Assembly: GCA_039199225.1 (NCBI GenBank) | Contig: JBCCSZ010000013.1 | Coordinates: 1-44,752 of the forward strand | Reading direction: 5' to 3' | DNA length: 44,752 nt | Source: JBCCSZ01 sp039199225 | GTDB lineage: Bacteria > Bacteroidota > Bacteroidia > Chitinophagales > Saprospiraceae | Shown here: piece after piece, positions 9,520 to 17,321 of the stretch | How positions within the stretch are numbered: the stretch's first letter is position 1 | How the letters are laid out: every line of letters starts with the position of its first letter | Translations under genes and position numbers: made by a program | The notes under the pieces: model-generated | Databases searched by the model: none | What the model was told of the DNA's origin: nothing | Seen by the model: the letters and a program-made list of their open reading frames with translations, nothing else

Positions 9520-9524
9520 ATATA
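9517..9524 (-). promoter_or_regulatory. leuC: Bacteroidota -7 promoter element for leuCDB
   Basis: TATATTTG on the reverse strand matches the consensus TAnnTTTG exactly. Its last three bases are the first bases of the terminator stem. Transcription would start about 5-8 bases further on, inside the hairpin loop, so a transcript from here would lack the left arm and escape termination. No good TTTG is seen at the usual upstream distance. Confidence 0.55.
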
Positions 9525-9567
9525 GTGATAAAGGATGGTTTCTAGTTTAATAATTGCTCAAGTGGAT

Positions 9568-10746
9568 CTAGCGACTGGCCGCTACCATATTGCCGACCCG
9601 GTGGTTTCTAACCAAGGTGTCCAGGTCCTCGTCCATGACCTCCTTCTTGCGATCTGCCATGGCCAAAAAGCCTTTGTAAATGGCATCCAATTCGCGCTTG
9701 GTGAGGTTAAAACCGATTTGCTTGCAGCGGTAAGCGATGGCCGCACGGCCCGAACGGGCGGTCAAGACGATCTTGGAGTGGTCTACACCAACCTCAGATG
9801 GATCGATGATTTCGTAGGTCTCCCGCTTTTTGATGACCCCGTCTTGGTGGATGCCGGAAGAGTGCGCAAAGGCGTTGGCACCTACGATGGCCTTGTTGGC
9901 TTGGACGGCCATGCCCATGCGCTCAGAGACCAAATGACTGATGGATGTCAGTAGACGGGTATTGACACCAGTATCAAATTTCAAGTAGGGATGCTGCTTC
10001 ATAATCATAACGACCTCTTCCAGGCTGGTGTTACCGGCTCTTTCGCCAATGCCGTTGATGGTACATTCTATCTGACGAGCGCCATTTTGTATACCTGCAA
10101 TGGAATTGGCAGTCGCCAAGCCAAGATCGTTGTGGCAGTGGGTGGAGAGGACCGCCTTGTGGATGCCCTTTACATTGTCTCGCAGGTAAGCGATCTTCCG
10201 ACCATACTCCTCTGGTAGACAGTATCCTGTTGTATCGGGAATGTTTAAGACCGTGGCTCCTGCTTTCAAAACCGCCTCAATGACCCTTGCGAGGTACTCA
10301 TTGTTGGTCCGTCCGGCATCTTCGGCATAAAATTCTACATCTTCCACAAAAGACTTGGCGTATTTCACAGCGGCTACAGCGCGCTCGATGATCTTATCAG
10401 GTGTCGATTTCAACTTGAAGCGAATGTGCGACTCAGAGGTACCAATCCCCGTATGTATTCTGGGGCGTCTGGCATGGATCAAAGCCTCTGCCGCTACCTT
10501 GATGTCTTTTTCCACAGCTCTGGACAAACCACAAACTGTTACATCCCGAACTGCTTTGCAGATTTCCGTTACAGAATGAAAATCACCAGGGCTTGATATG
10601 GGAAACCCAGCCTCGATAACATCTACGCCGAGACGCTCCAACTCACGGGCGATCTCCACTTTTTCTGGTGTATTTAGTTTGCAGCCAGGTACCTGCTCTC
10701 CATCTCTTAAAGTCGTGTCAAAGATATATATCTTATCAGTGCTCAT
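9568..10746 (-). CDS. leuA: 2-isopropylmalate synthase, short form without regulatory domain
   Basis: 392 residues. It condenses acetyl-CoA with 2-oxoisovalerate, the committed step to leucine. The HMGL-like TIM barrel is complete: F-D-T-T-L-R-D-G-E-Q at the N-terminus (metal-binding Asp), the D-V-E-F-Y-A-E-D-A-G-R segment, the STHCHNDLGLA metal-binding histidines near residue 200, and N-G-I-G-E-R-A-G-N. The HSSGIHQDG segment of the linker subdomain is also present. The chain ends about 100-130 residues earlier than full-length LeuA, so the C-terminal leucine-binding dimer domain (LeuA_dimer) is absent. Homocitrate or citramalate synthase activity is possible in principle, but the leuCDB context supports LeuA. 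The gene is followed by its own terminator. Confidence 0.95.
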   Translation of the reverse strand: MSTDKIYIFDTTLRDGEQVPGCKLNTPEKVEIARELERLGVDVIEAGFPISSPGDFHSVTEICKAVRDVTVCGLSRAVEKDIKVAAEALIHARRPRIHTGIGTSESHIRFKLKSTPDKIIERAVAAVKYAKSFVEDVEFYAEDAGRTNNEYLARVIEAVLKAGATVLNIPDTTGYCLPEEYGRKIAYLRDNVKGIHKAVLSTHCHNDLGLATANSIAGIQNGARQIECTINGIGERAGNTSLEEVVMIMKQHPYLKFDTGVNTRLLTSISHLVSERMGMAVQANKAIVGANAFAHSSGIHQDGVIKKRETYEIIDPSEVGVDHSKIVLTARSGRAAIAYRCKQIGFNLTKRELDAIYKGFLAMADRKKEVMDEDLDTLVRNHRVGNMVAASR

Positions 10747-10785
10747 ACTTGTTTATTTAACGGGATAATGTAAGTTTGTGATGAC

Positions 10786-10793
10786 CAAATATA
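10786..10793 (-). promoter_or_regulatory. leuA: Bacteroidota -7 promoter element for leuA
   Basis: TATATTTG on the reverse strand, an exact TAnnTTTG match, lies 40 bases before the leuA ATG and predicts a leader of about 30-35 bases. That is too short for a leucine-rich attenuator peptide, and none is visible. No clear upstream TTTG. Confidence 0.5.
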
Positions 10794-10904
10794 TCTGCTA
10801 ACCGTTATTTTATAGAATTGATTTTAGAGCAACTTACAATTGCTATGTCTACTATCATTTGTGTAAGTAATTGATTCATAAGGGTTTAGAATTTCTTTTT
10901 TACA

Positions 10905-12467
10905 ATGCCAAAACAGCAGACCGACTACTTGATCCAATTGATCAAATCACTCTCCAAGGCGGAAAAACGCTACTTTCGATTGTTCGTTACCAGAAACCAG
11001 GCTTCTGACGATATTCTTTTTCTACAGCTTTTCGACCTGATAGACAAGATCAAACGCTACGATGAACAACTGATTTTGCAACGGATTCCGGGCATCAAAA
11101 AGCGGCAATTATCCAATCTGAAAGCACACCTCTACAAGCAACTGTTGCTGTGCCTAAGATTGATGAATCGGACCAATAATCTGGACATTGAGTTGCGGGA
11201 GAGGCTCGACTATGCCAGGGTGCTTTACAACAAGGGCTTGTACCGCCAAAGCTTGGAAATACTCGATAAAACCAAGTCGAAGGCAGCCCAAAACAAGCAG
11301 CACCACCTCGTTTTAGAGACCATCGAATTCGAAAAACTGATCGAATCTCAATACATTACCCGAAGCATCGAGTCCCGCGCCGATCAGTTGACTTCTGAGG
11401 CACTGCAGACCAGCCGGATGATTTCCAGGATACACGAGTTTTCCAACCTGTCCTTGCGCTTGTATGGCCTCTACATAAAGGGCGGTTTTGTACGCAATAA
11501 GAAGGAGTATCTATTCATCAAGGAATTTTTCAATGCCAACCTGCCCAAATACAAAATCCAGGACCTCGATTTTTACGAAAAGGTATACCTCTGCCAGGCT
11601 TTTTGTTGGTATTACCACATGACGCAGGACTTCCTTTTGTATTATCGCTATGCGCAGAAGTGGAAGGAGTTGTTTGATGAAGAACCTCAGATGATTCGGC
11701 TAGAGTTGGCTCTTTACCTCAAGAGTTTGCACAACATCCTGACAGCCTTATTTATGCTGTGGCAACACGATAAGTTCTCGACGGTCCTGCAAGAGTTGGA
11801 AAAAGTTTGTGAAAATCCCATCATTCGGCAGGAAAAAAACCTGGAAAGCCTTTCCTTTCTCTTTACTTACATCCACAAAATCAATAAGCATTATATGGAA
11901 GGTACCTTTACGGAGGGCCTTCAACTGGTCCCAAAGCTGATCGAGGAAATTGAAAATGAGACCTACAACTGGGACGATCGTCGGATCATGGTTTTTTACT
12001 ACAAGATCGCTTGTCTGTATTTCGGTAGTGGCGACAACGAAAATGCCATCCATTACCTAAACCTCATCATCAATCGGGGCTATATCGGCATGAGTCAAGA
12101 CATCCAATGTTTTGCGCGTATCCTTTGCCTCATCGCCCATTTCGAGTTGGGGAATGACCTTTTGGTCGAATACCAAGTCCGATCTGTTTATCGCTTTTTG
12201 AGCAAGATGGAAGACCTACATATGGTACAAAATGAGATTTTGAAATTCATTCGAAAACTACCCCGCATCCAGCGCAGCGACTTAAAGAAAGAATTCATTC
12301 GCCTGCGAAACAACCTTGCCCGCATTCGGCAGGCTCCTTTTGAAAAGCGTCCCTTTTTGTATCTGGACATCATCTCCTGGCTAGAGAGCAAAATCGAAAA
12401 TCGCTCCGTCCAGTCTGTCATGCGAGAAAAATTCCAAGATAGCATAGGGCCGTTGGAAGACGACTAA
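10905..12467 (+). CDS. Conserved-looking helical-repeat protein, unknown function
   Basis: 520 residues with no signal peptide or membrane segment, so probably cytoplasmic. The sequence is almost entirely alpha-helical in character, rich in Leu, Lys, Arg, Tyr and Phe, with TPR-like pairs such as L-Y-N-K-G-L-Y-R-Q-S-L-E-I-L-D (residues ~107-120) and a Y-F-G-S-G-D-N-E-N-A-I-H-Y-L segment (~372-385). I recognise no catalytic motif. A scaffold or regulator built of tetratricopeptide-like repeats is the most likely reading. It is transcribed divergently from leuA across a 158-base gap. The ATG at 10905 follows an A/T-rich stretch typical of initiation in this phylum. Confidence 0.8.
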   Translation: MPKQQTDYLIQLIKSLSKAEKRYFRLFVTRNQASDDILFLQLFDLIDKIKRYDEQLILQRIPGIKKRQLSNLKAHLYKQLLLCLRLMNRTNNLDIELRERLDYARVLYNKGLYRQSLEILDKTKSKAAQNKQHHLVLETIEFEKLIESQYITRSIESRADQLTSEALQTSRMISRIHEFSNLSLRLYGLYIKGGFVRNKKEYLFIKEFFNANLPKYKIQDLDFYEKVYLCQAFCWYYHMTQDFLLYYRYAQKWKELFDEEPQMIRLELALYLKSLHNILTALFMLWQHDKFSTVLQELEKVCENPIIRQEKNLESLSFLFTYIHKINKHYMEGTFTEGLQLVPKLIEEIENETYNWDDRRIMVFYYKIACLYFGSGDNENAIHYLNLIINRGYIGMSQDIQCFARILCLIAHFELGNDLLVEYQVRSVYRFLSKMEDLHMVQNEILKFIRKLPRIQRSDLKKEFIRLRNNLARIRQAPFEKRPFLYLDIISWLESKIENRSVQSVMREKFQDSIGPLEDD

Positions 12468-12597
12468 ATTGGTCTTTTGCACTACGCATTCCTGCATTTT
12501 GCGGATTCAAAAGAACAAACACGCAAACAATATCCCTGTAGTCGTGCGTTCAATAACTGGACGCCATTTTCCTCAGTTTATACCAGCTATCGAACAA

Positions 12598-15093
12598 ATG
12601 AAGAACCTGACCTTTACACTATTCGCTTTATTGGCTTTTCAACTACAAGCACAAATCAGCGGAACCATCACCGATGAGAAAGGAGAACCCCTGCCATTTG
12701 CAAGTATTTACCTCCAAGCCAGCTCAACCGGCACGACTTCCAATGCGGAAGGCCAATACAACCTTGAGCTTCCTGCCGGTAACTATGTCATTGTCTTTCA
12801 GTATGTTGGTTACGAGCAAAAGCTCGTGGAGCTTTCCTACGATGGTCGTTCCAAGCAATTGGATATCCAACTAAAGGAGGAGGCGGTTACGCTCAATGAG
12901 GTGACGGTCCGAGCTGATGCAGAGGACCCCGCCTACGCCATCATCCGCAAAGCCATCGAAAAGCGGCCTTACTACCGCAAGCTGGTCAAGGGATCGAGCT
13001 GCAATGCCTACATCAAGGGCATACAGTGGATTTTGGATGCGCCAGAAAAGATTTTAGGGCAGGAAATTGGGGATTTGGGTGGTTCGCTGGATTCCAATCG
13101 GCAGGGCATCATCTATCTGTCTGAATCCCTGGCACGCTACCACCGCCAGCAGCCCGATCGCGTCAAAGAGCAAATGATTTCTTCCAAAGTGAGTGGCAAC
13201 GACAATGGCTTCAGCTTCAATCGAGCTTCCCTGATGGACTTCAACCTCTACGACAGCCACATCGAAATTGAACGGGAGATTTTATCGCCCATCGCTGACA
13301 ATGCGCTTGCTTACTACCGCTACCGCTTGGAAGGGACCACCTTCGACGAGTCTGGCCGCTTGGTCAACAAGATTTCCCTTCTGCCAAAGAGAAAGGAAGA
13401 CCCTGTATTCAGTGGGACCATATATATTACGGAAGACCTGTGGAACATCTACAGTGCCGATTTGATCCTGACGGGTACTTCGATCAAGCAGCCTGTTTTG
13501 GATACTTTGATCATTCGCCAAATACATGTCCCTGTGCGAAAGCCAGATACCTGGATGGTGCTTTCGCAAACCATCGATTTCAAGTTTGCGGTCTTTGGTT
13601 TCAAAGGGCATGGGACTTTTACGGGTGTCTTTTCAGATTATGAAATCGATCCGGCCTTCGAGTCAGGATTTTTCAACAATGAGATATTCAAAGTAGGAGA
13701 GGAGGCCAACGAAAGAAGTCTGATATATTGGGACAGCTTGCGGCCGATTCCGCTGACGGAGGGAGAACAAAAGGACTATGTCAAAAAGGACAGCCTGCAA
13801 AAGATATGGGATTCCCGCGAGTTCAAGGATTCCATGGACCGAAAGAACAACAAATTTACTTTTGGCAACCTTTTATTCGGCTACCAGCACAGCAACTCCT
13901 ACCGACGGCGTTTTTGGAGCATCGGTTCCCCTTTGACCACCATTCAATTCAACACCATCCAAGGATACTATGGGGATTTGCGACTAAGGTTCCGCCGAGA
14001 ATTCGACGAATACTACATGCGGTGGTACTCGATTGAGCCGACTTTGCAATTTGGACTGGCAGATGAAGCATTTCGTGGAGGCGTCAATTTTCGATACAAC
14101 TTCAACCGTACGCGATTCAGCCGGCTGTCCATCTCGGCAGGGAAAATGACCGAAGACATCAACAGCACCAATCCGATGAGTCGGACCCTCAATACCTACT
14201 GGACCCTGCTCTTCCGGCGCAACTTCCTCAAATTGTACGACCGGACATTCGTCGACATCAACTACCGGCAGGAAATTGCCAATGGCCTGATGTTTTACGG
14301 TGGGCTGGAATACAGCGAAAGAGCGCCCCTGGTCAACAATACCAACTTTTCTTACTTTGACCATGGCGACCGAGAGTATACCTCCAATCGACCCTTTGAA
14401 GGTAGTCCGGTGGATGCTTGCGAGCTGTGTGTCACAGATCACAAAGCCTTCATTACCAGTTTTTCCCTTCGTTTTCGGCCGGGACAAAAGTACATGAGCT
14501 ATCCGGGGCGGAAGTACATCCTGGGAACCAAATATCCCAGCTTTATCCTGCAGTACAGAAAAGCATTTGCTGTCGACAAGGAATACCTCGATTACGATAT
14601 GATCCGCTTTCGCATCGAAGATGATTTTACCCTAGGTATTTTTGGGAAAACACAGTGGAATGTCAGTGCTGGAACCTTCCTGAATAATGAAAACATCCAA
14701 TTGACAGACTTCAAAAACTTTCAGGGCAATGAAATTTTCGTGTCCAACCCAGAGCGATATGCCAACAGCTTTTTCCGCTTGCCATACTATGGCTATGCGA
14801 CCAACGAATCCTTTTTGGAGGCCCACCTACAGCACCACTTCGAGGGCTTTATCTTGGACAAAATTCCATTGTTGCGCAAGTTGAATTGGAAATCGGTCCT
14901 CAGTGCCAATTTGCTGATCGTTGAGCAGGACCGCCAGCTGTTTGAAGAGCCAAAAGACCTCTATTGGGAAATTGCCTACGGCTTCGACAACATTGGCTTT
15001 GGTGCTTTTCGGCTGTTTCGGGTGGATGTTGCGACCTCTTTCGAAGGTAGTCAATACGATGGAACAAGTGTCATCCTAGGCATTCGACTCTAG
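12598..15093 (+). CDS. DUF5686 protein with carboxypeptidase-regulatory-like N-terminal domain, probably outer membrane
   Basis: 831 residues from the chosen ATG, which opens a clear signal peptide (MKNLTFTLFALLAFQLQAQ). The longer frame from the TTG at 12469 would bury it. Residues ~20-105 form a CarboxypepD_reg-like (transthyretin-like) domain: I-S-G-T-I-T-D-E-K-G-E-P-L-P-F-A-S-I followed by G-x-Y-x-L-x-L-P-A-G-x-Y. The rest matches the DUF5686 family (DPAYAIIRKAIEKRPYYRK, near residues 109-127) and ends in many amphipathic strands with aromatic termini, ending G-I-R-L, as in an outer-membrane beta-barrel. Function of the family is not established. Its last 18 bases overlap the converging mqnD gene. 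Confidence 0.88.
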   Translation: MKNLTFTLFALLAFQLQAQISGTITDEKGEPLPFASIYLQASSTGTTSNAEGQYNLELPAGNYVIVFQYVGYEQKLVELSYDGRSKQLDIQLKEEAVTLNEVTVRADAEDPAYAIIRKAIEKRPYYRKLVKGSSCNAYIKGIQWILDAPEKILGQEIGDLGGSLDSNRQGIIYLSESLARYHRQQPDRVKEQMISSKVSGNDNGFSFNRASLMDFNLYDSHIEIEREILSPIADNALAYYRYRLEGTTFDESGRLVNKISLLPKRKEDPVFSGTIYITEDLWNIYSADLILTGTSIKQPVLDTLIIRQIHVPVRKPDTWMVLSQTIDFKFAVFGFKGHGTFTGVFSDYEIDPAFESGFFNNEIFKVGEEANERSLIYWDSLRPIPLTEGEQKDYVKKDSLQKIWDSREFKDSMDRKNNKFTFGNLLFGYQHSNSYRRRFWSIGSPLTTIQFNTIQGYYGDLRLRFRREFDEYYMRWYSIEPTLQFGLADEAFRGGVNFRYNFNRTRFSRLSISAGKMTEDINSTNPMSRTLNTYWTLLFRRNFLKLYDRTFVDINYRQEIANGLMFYGGLEYSERAPLVNNTNFSYFDHGDREYTSNRPFEGSPVDACELCVTDHKAFITSFSLRFRPGQKYMSYPGRKYILGTKYPSFILQYRKAFAVDKEYLDYDMIRFRIEDDFTLGIFGKTQWNVSAGTFLNNENIQLTDFKNFQGNEIFVSNPERYANSFFRLPYYGYATNESFLEAHLQHHFEGFILDKIPLLRKLNWKSVLSANLLIVEQDRQLFEEPKDLYWEIAYGFDNIGFGAFRLFRVDVATSFEGSQYDGTSVILGIRL

Positions 15094-15921
15094 CGGCAGA
15101 AAAAGCATCTCTTCCATCGGAGGAATCAACTGCTTGTCGACCGCCATTTGAAACATTTGCTCGACGGCCCGCCGGCCGTTTTCTCCGAGGTCCAGCGTGT
15201 AGTCGTTTACATATAACGCGATGTGTTGCTTCATCACCTCTGGCTCCATCTCCTGCGCATGCTCTTTGACGAAGGGCATGGCAGCTTCCGGATGAGCAAA
15301 GGCATATTCGATGCTTCGCCGCAAGACCCGATTGACTGTCAGGCGGATGTCGAGCGGCAGCGATCTTTTGGCCACGATGCCTCCCAGAGGGATGGGCATT
15401 TGGGTCTGTTGTTCCCAAAATTCTCCCAAATCCATCAACTTGACCAGGCCCCGCTCGGCATAGGTAAAGCGATTTTCATGGATGATTAGGCCCGCATCAA
15501 AAGACTCGTCCAGCACCTTCTTTTCAATGTCTGAAAAAAGTACCTCTTCCTTTTGTTGTGCTTTTGGAAAGGCCAGTCCCAATAAGAAATTGGCCGTTGT
15601 GAAACGCCCTGGGATGGCTATTCGGCTGGCCGCTATCTCCGATTCCGCAATGGGCCTTTTGGCAATCAATAATGGTCCACAATTATTTCCCAAAGCACTA
15701 CCACTGTGCAACAATTGATAGGCATTGATCAGATAAGCATAGGCGTGATAGCTCAGTTTGGTAATCGCTAACTCCTCTTTGAATGCCATTTGGTTGAGTG
15801 CTTCGACATCCTCCATGACCACCTCAAAGGTCAGCCCCTCCGTGTCGACTTTTTGGTGAATCATCGCATCGAAGATGAACGTATCGTTGGGGCAAGGCGA
15901 AAAACCAAGGCTTAGTTGCAT
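15076..15921 (-). CDS. mqnD: 1,4-dihydroxy-6-naphthoate synthase (futalosine pathway)
   Basis: 281 residues. MqnD converts cyclic dehypoxanthine futalosine to 1,4-dihydroxy-6-naphthoate in the futalosine route to menaquinone. Visible family features are the N-terminal L-G-F-S-P-C-P-N-D-T-F-I-F-D, the K-L-S-Y-H-A-Y segment, and L-L-H-S-G-S-A-L-G-x-x-x-G-P-L-L-I-A, all in a periplasmic-binding-protein-like fold. The longer frame begins at a TTG (15945) that lies within the promoter element; the ATG at 15921 gives the usual MQLSLGFSPCPND start. No other mqn genes are in the window. Confidence 0.93.
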   Translation of the reverse strand: MQLSLGFSPCPNDTFIFDAMIHQKVDTEGLTFEVVMEDVEALNQMAFKEELAITKLSYHAYAYLINAYQLLHSGSALGNNCGPLLIAKRPIAESEIAASRIAIPGRFTTANFLLGLAFPKAQQKEEVLFSDIEKKVLDESFDAGLIIHENRFTYAERGLVKLMDLGEFWEQQTQMPIPLGGIVAKRSLPLDIRLTVNRVLRRSIEYAFAHPEAAMPFVKEHAQEMEPEVMKQHIALYVNDYTLDLGENGRRAVEQMFQMAVDKQLIPPMEEMLFLPLESNA

Positions 15922-15942
15922 ATTGTCTGGATTTGATTTTGG

Positions 15943-15950
15943 CAAAAGTA
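15943..15950 (-). promoter_or_regulatory. mqnD: -7 promoter element of mqnD
   Basis: TACTTTTG on the reverse strand matches TAnnTTTG exactly and lies 21 bases before the ATG at 15921, implying a leader of about 15 bases. It supports the shorter mqnD start, since the longer one would begin within this element. Confidence 0.55.
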
Positions 15951-15973
15951 TTCCATTGTATGAAGAATAACTT

Positions 15974-15981
15974 TACTTTTG
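15974..15981 (+). promoter_or_regulatory. -7 promoter element of the RluA-family gene
   Basis: TACTTTTG, an exact TAnnTTTG match, lies 15 bases before the ATG at 15997. A TTG at 15956-15958 lies 15 bases upstream, rather close for the -33 element. The same octamer serves mqnD in the opposite direction 23 bases away, so the two promoters are back to back. Confidence 0.55.
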
Positions 15982-15996
15982 CGGAAAATATCGATT

Positions 15997-16698
15997 ATGC
16001 TGGACATCAGTCAATTAGTAGTATTGTACGAGGACAATCACCTCATAGCTGTCAACAAGCCGGGAGGATGGTTGGTTCAGGGAGACCGGACGGGTGATGT
16101 GCCTCTGTCGGAATTTGTGAAAACCTATATTAAGCTGCGGTATAAAAAGCCGGGAGATGTCTTCCTCGGCACCATCCATCGGCTGGATCGTCCAGTGAGC
16201 GGTACCGTCATTTTTGCTCGTACCAGTAAGGGGCTTGAGCGAATGAACCGCCTATTTCAGGAGCGAAAAGTACAAAAGGTCTACTGGGCATTGACCGCTC
16301 AGCGTCCCTATCCATTACAGGGCCATTTGGAGCATTACATCCTGAAGGACCCTGCCAAAAATAAAAGCAAGGCACTCGATCAGATTGGCCGGCGAACCAA
16401 AGATGCTAAGCTAGGGAGCCTGGATTACAAGATGATTGGCGAGATCGATGGGAAGCACTTGATCGAAGTGAAACCCATCACCGGGCGGCCGCATCAGATT
16501 AGGGTACAACTATCCACGATGGGCTATCCCATCATTGGAGATTTGAAATATGGTTATAAAAATGCCAATCCGGACGGCTGCATCCACCTGCACTGCCGCA
16601 GTTTGAGCTTTGAGCATCCCGTCAAAAAGGTTCCGGTAACCATAGAGGCAGATCCACCGGATGTGATTGATTGGAGGGCATTCGAGACCTTTATGTAA
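15997..16698 (+). CDS. RluA-family pseudouridine synthase
   Basis: 233 residues from the ATG at 15997; the longer frame starts at a TTG inside the promoter element. The catalytic motif is G-T-I-H-R-L-D-R-P-V-S-G, with the Asp that attacks uridine, as in RluA, RluC and RluD. The G-R-P-H-Q-I-R-V-Q-L motif and the I-I-G-D-x-K-Y-G motif follow in normal order. There is no N-terminal S4 RNA-binding domain, so it resembles the short RluA-type enzymes. The exact target (23S rRNA or tRNA) cannot be told from sequence. The next gene begins 12 bases after the stop and is probably co-transcribed. Confidence 0.93.
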   Translation: MLDISQLVVLYEDNHLIAVNKPGGWLVQGDRTGDVPLSEFVKTYIKLRYKKPGDVFLGTIHRLDRPVSGTVIFARTSKGLERMNRLFQERKVQKVYWALTAQRPYPLQGHLEHYILKDPAKNKSKALDQIGRRTKDAKLGSLDYKMIGEIDGKHLIEVKPITGRPHQIRVQLSTMGYPIIGDLKYGYKNANPDGCIHLHCRSLSFEHPVKKVPVTIEADPPDVIDWRAFETFM

Positions 16699-16710
16699 TG
16701 CCTTCATCCA

Positions 16711-17292
16711 ATGCTTGATTTTCTGGACAAACGGTTCTCGCTTATAGCGGCGGTGGGCAGCCTGGGGATGGCTTTGTGTATGTACTTGGAAACACAGACT
16801 CTCCGAAGTATTTGGTGGGCTTGGGCATCGATTTTCGCGATTGCCATTCCATTGGGAACCTACATTATTCGAGCAGGAGGACTGCACAAGGACGACCTTT
16901 TCAAAGGAACACCTTATCAAAAGTTGAAGGGCTTGCGATTGAAAGCAGCCAAATGGGGCTTGATATTGCTCATTATGATTGGCATAACCGTGACGATGGG
17001 TTCATACCTCAATCTATTGATCTTGGGTGGAAATTACTTATTCCAGGGCAAAGAACAGATGGAAAGATTTGAAATCGTCGAGTTGTCTGCCAGGTCGCCT
17101 CTTTTCAGTAAGCGTTCGAAGCGCAAGGTACCGAATTTAGTCATCCGAAATGCCACTCTCAAGGACGAGGTCCGAATCAATGAATTGAACTTCGACGAAT
17201 TCGACGCTGAACAAACCTACATCGACATTCAGACGTACAAAGGCTTATTGGGTTGGAGCGTGGTCAAAGCGTATGTGGTCGATAAAAAATAA
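16711..17292 (+). CDS. Membrane protein of unknown function
   Basis: 193 residues. Three hydrophobic segments (about residues 10-27, 34-54 and 82-108) are followed by a soluble C-terminal domain of about 75 residues with the segment R-S-P-L-F-S-K-R-S-K-R-K-V-P. No family recognised. It begins 12 bases after the pseudouridine synthase stop, so the two are probably one transcript, ended by the terminator at 17295-17321. Confidence 0.75.
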   Translation: MLDFLDKRFSLIAAVGSLGMALCMYLETQTLRSIWWAWASIFAIAIPLGTYIIRAGGLHKDDLFKGTPYQKLKGLRLKAAKWGLILLIMIGITVTMGSYLNLLILGGNYLFQGKEQMERFEIVELSARSPLFSKRSKRKVPNLVIRNATLKDEVRINELNFDEFDAEQTYIDIQTYKGLLGWSVVKAYVVDKK

Positions 17293-17294
17293 AA

Positions 17295-17321
17295 GGCCCG
17301 ATCGATGTCGGGCCTCTTTTT
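17295..17321. terminator. Intrinsic terminator, possibly bidirectional
   Basis: A 7-bp stem GGCCCGA / TCGGGCC with loop TCGATG is followed on the forward strand by TCTTTTT and preceded by AAAA, which read on the other strand gives a short T run. It separates two converging genes and could serve both, though the forward direction looks stronger. Confidence 0.85.

Noticed and set aside
12469..12597. TTG-started extension of the DUF5686 gene
   Set aside because: It places 43 non-conserved residues before a clear signal peptide; the ATG at 12598 is better.
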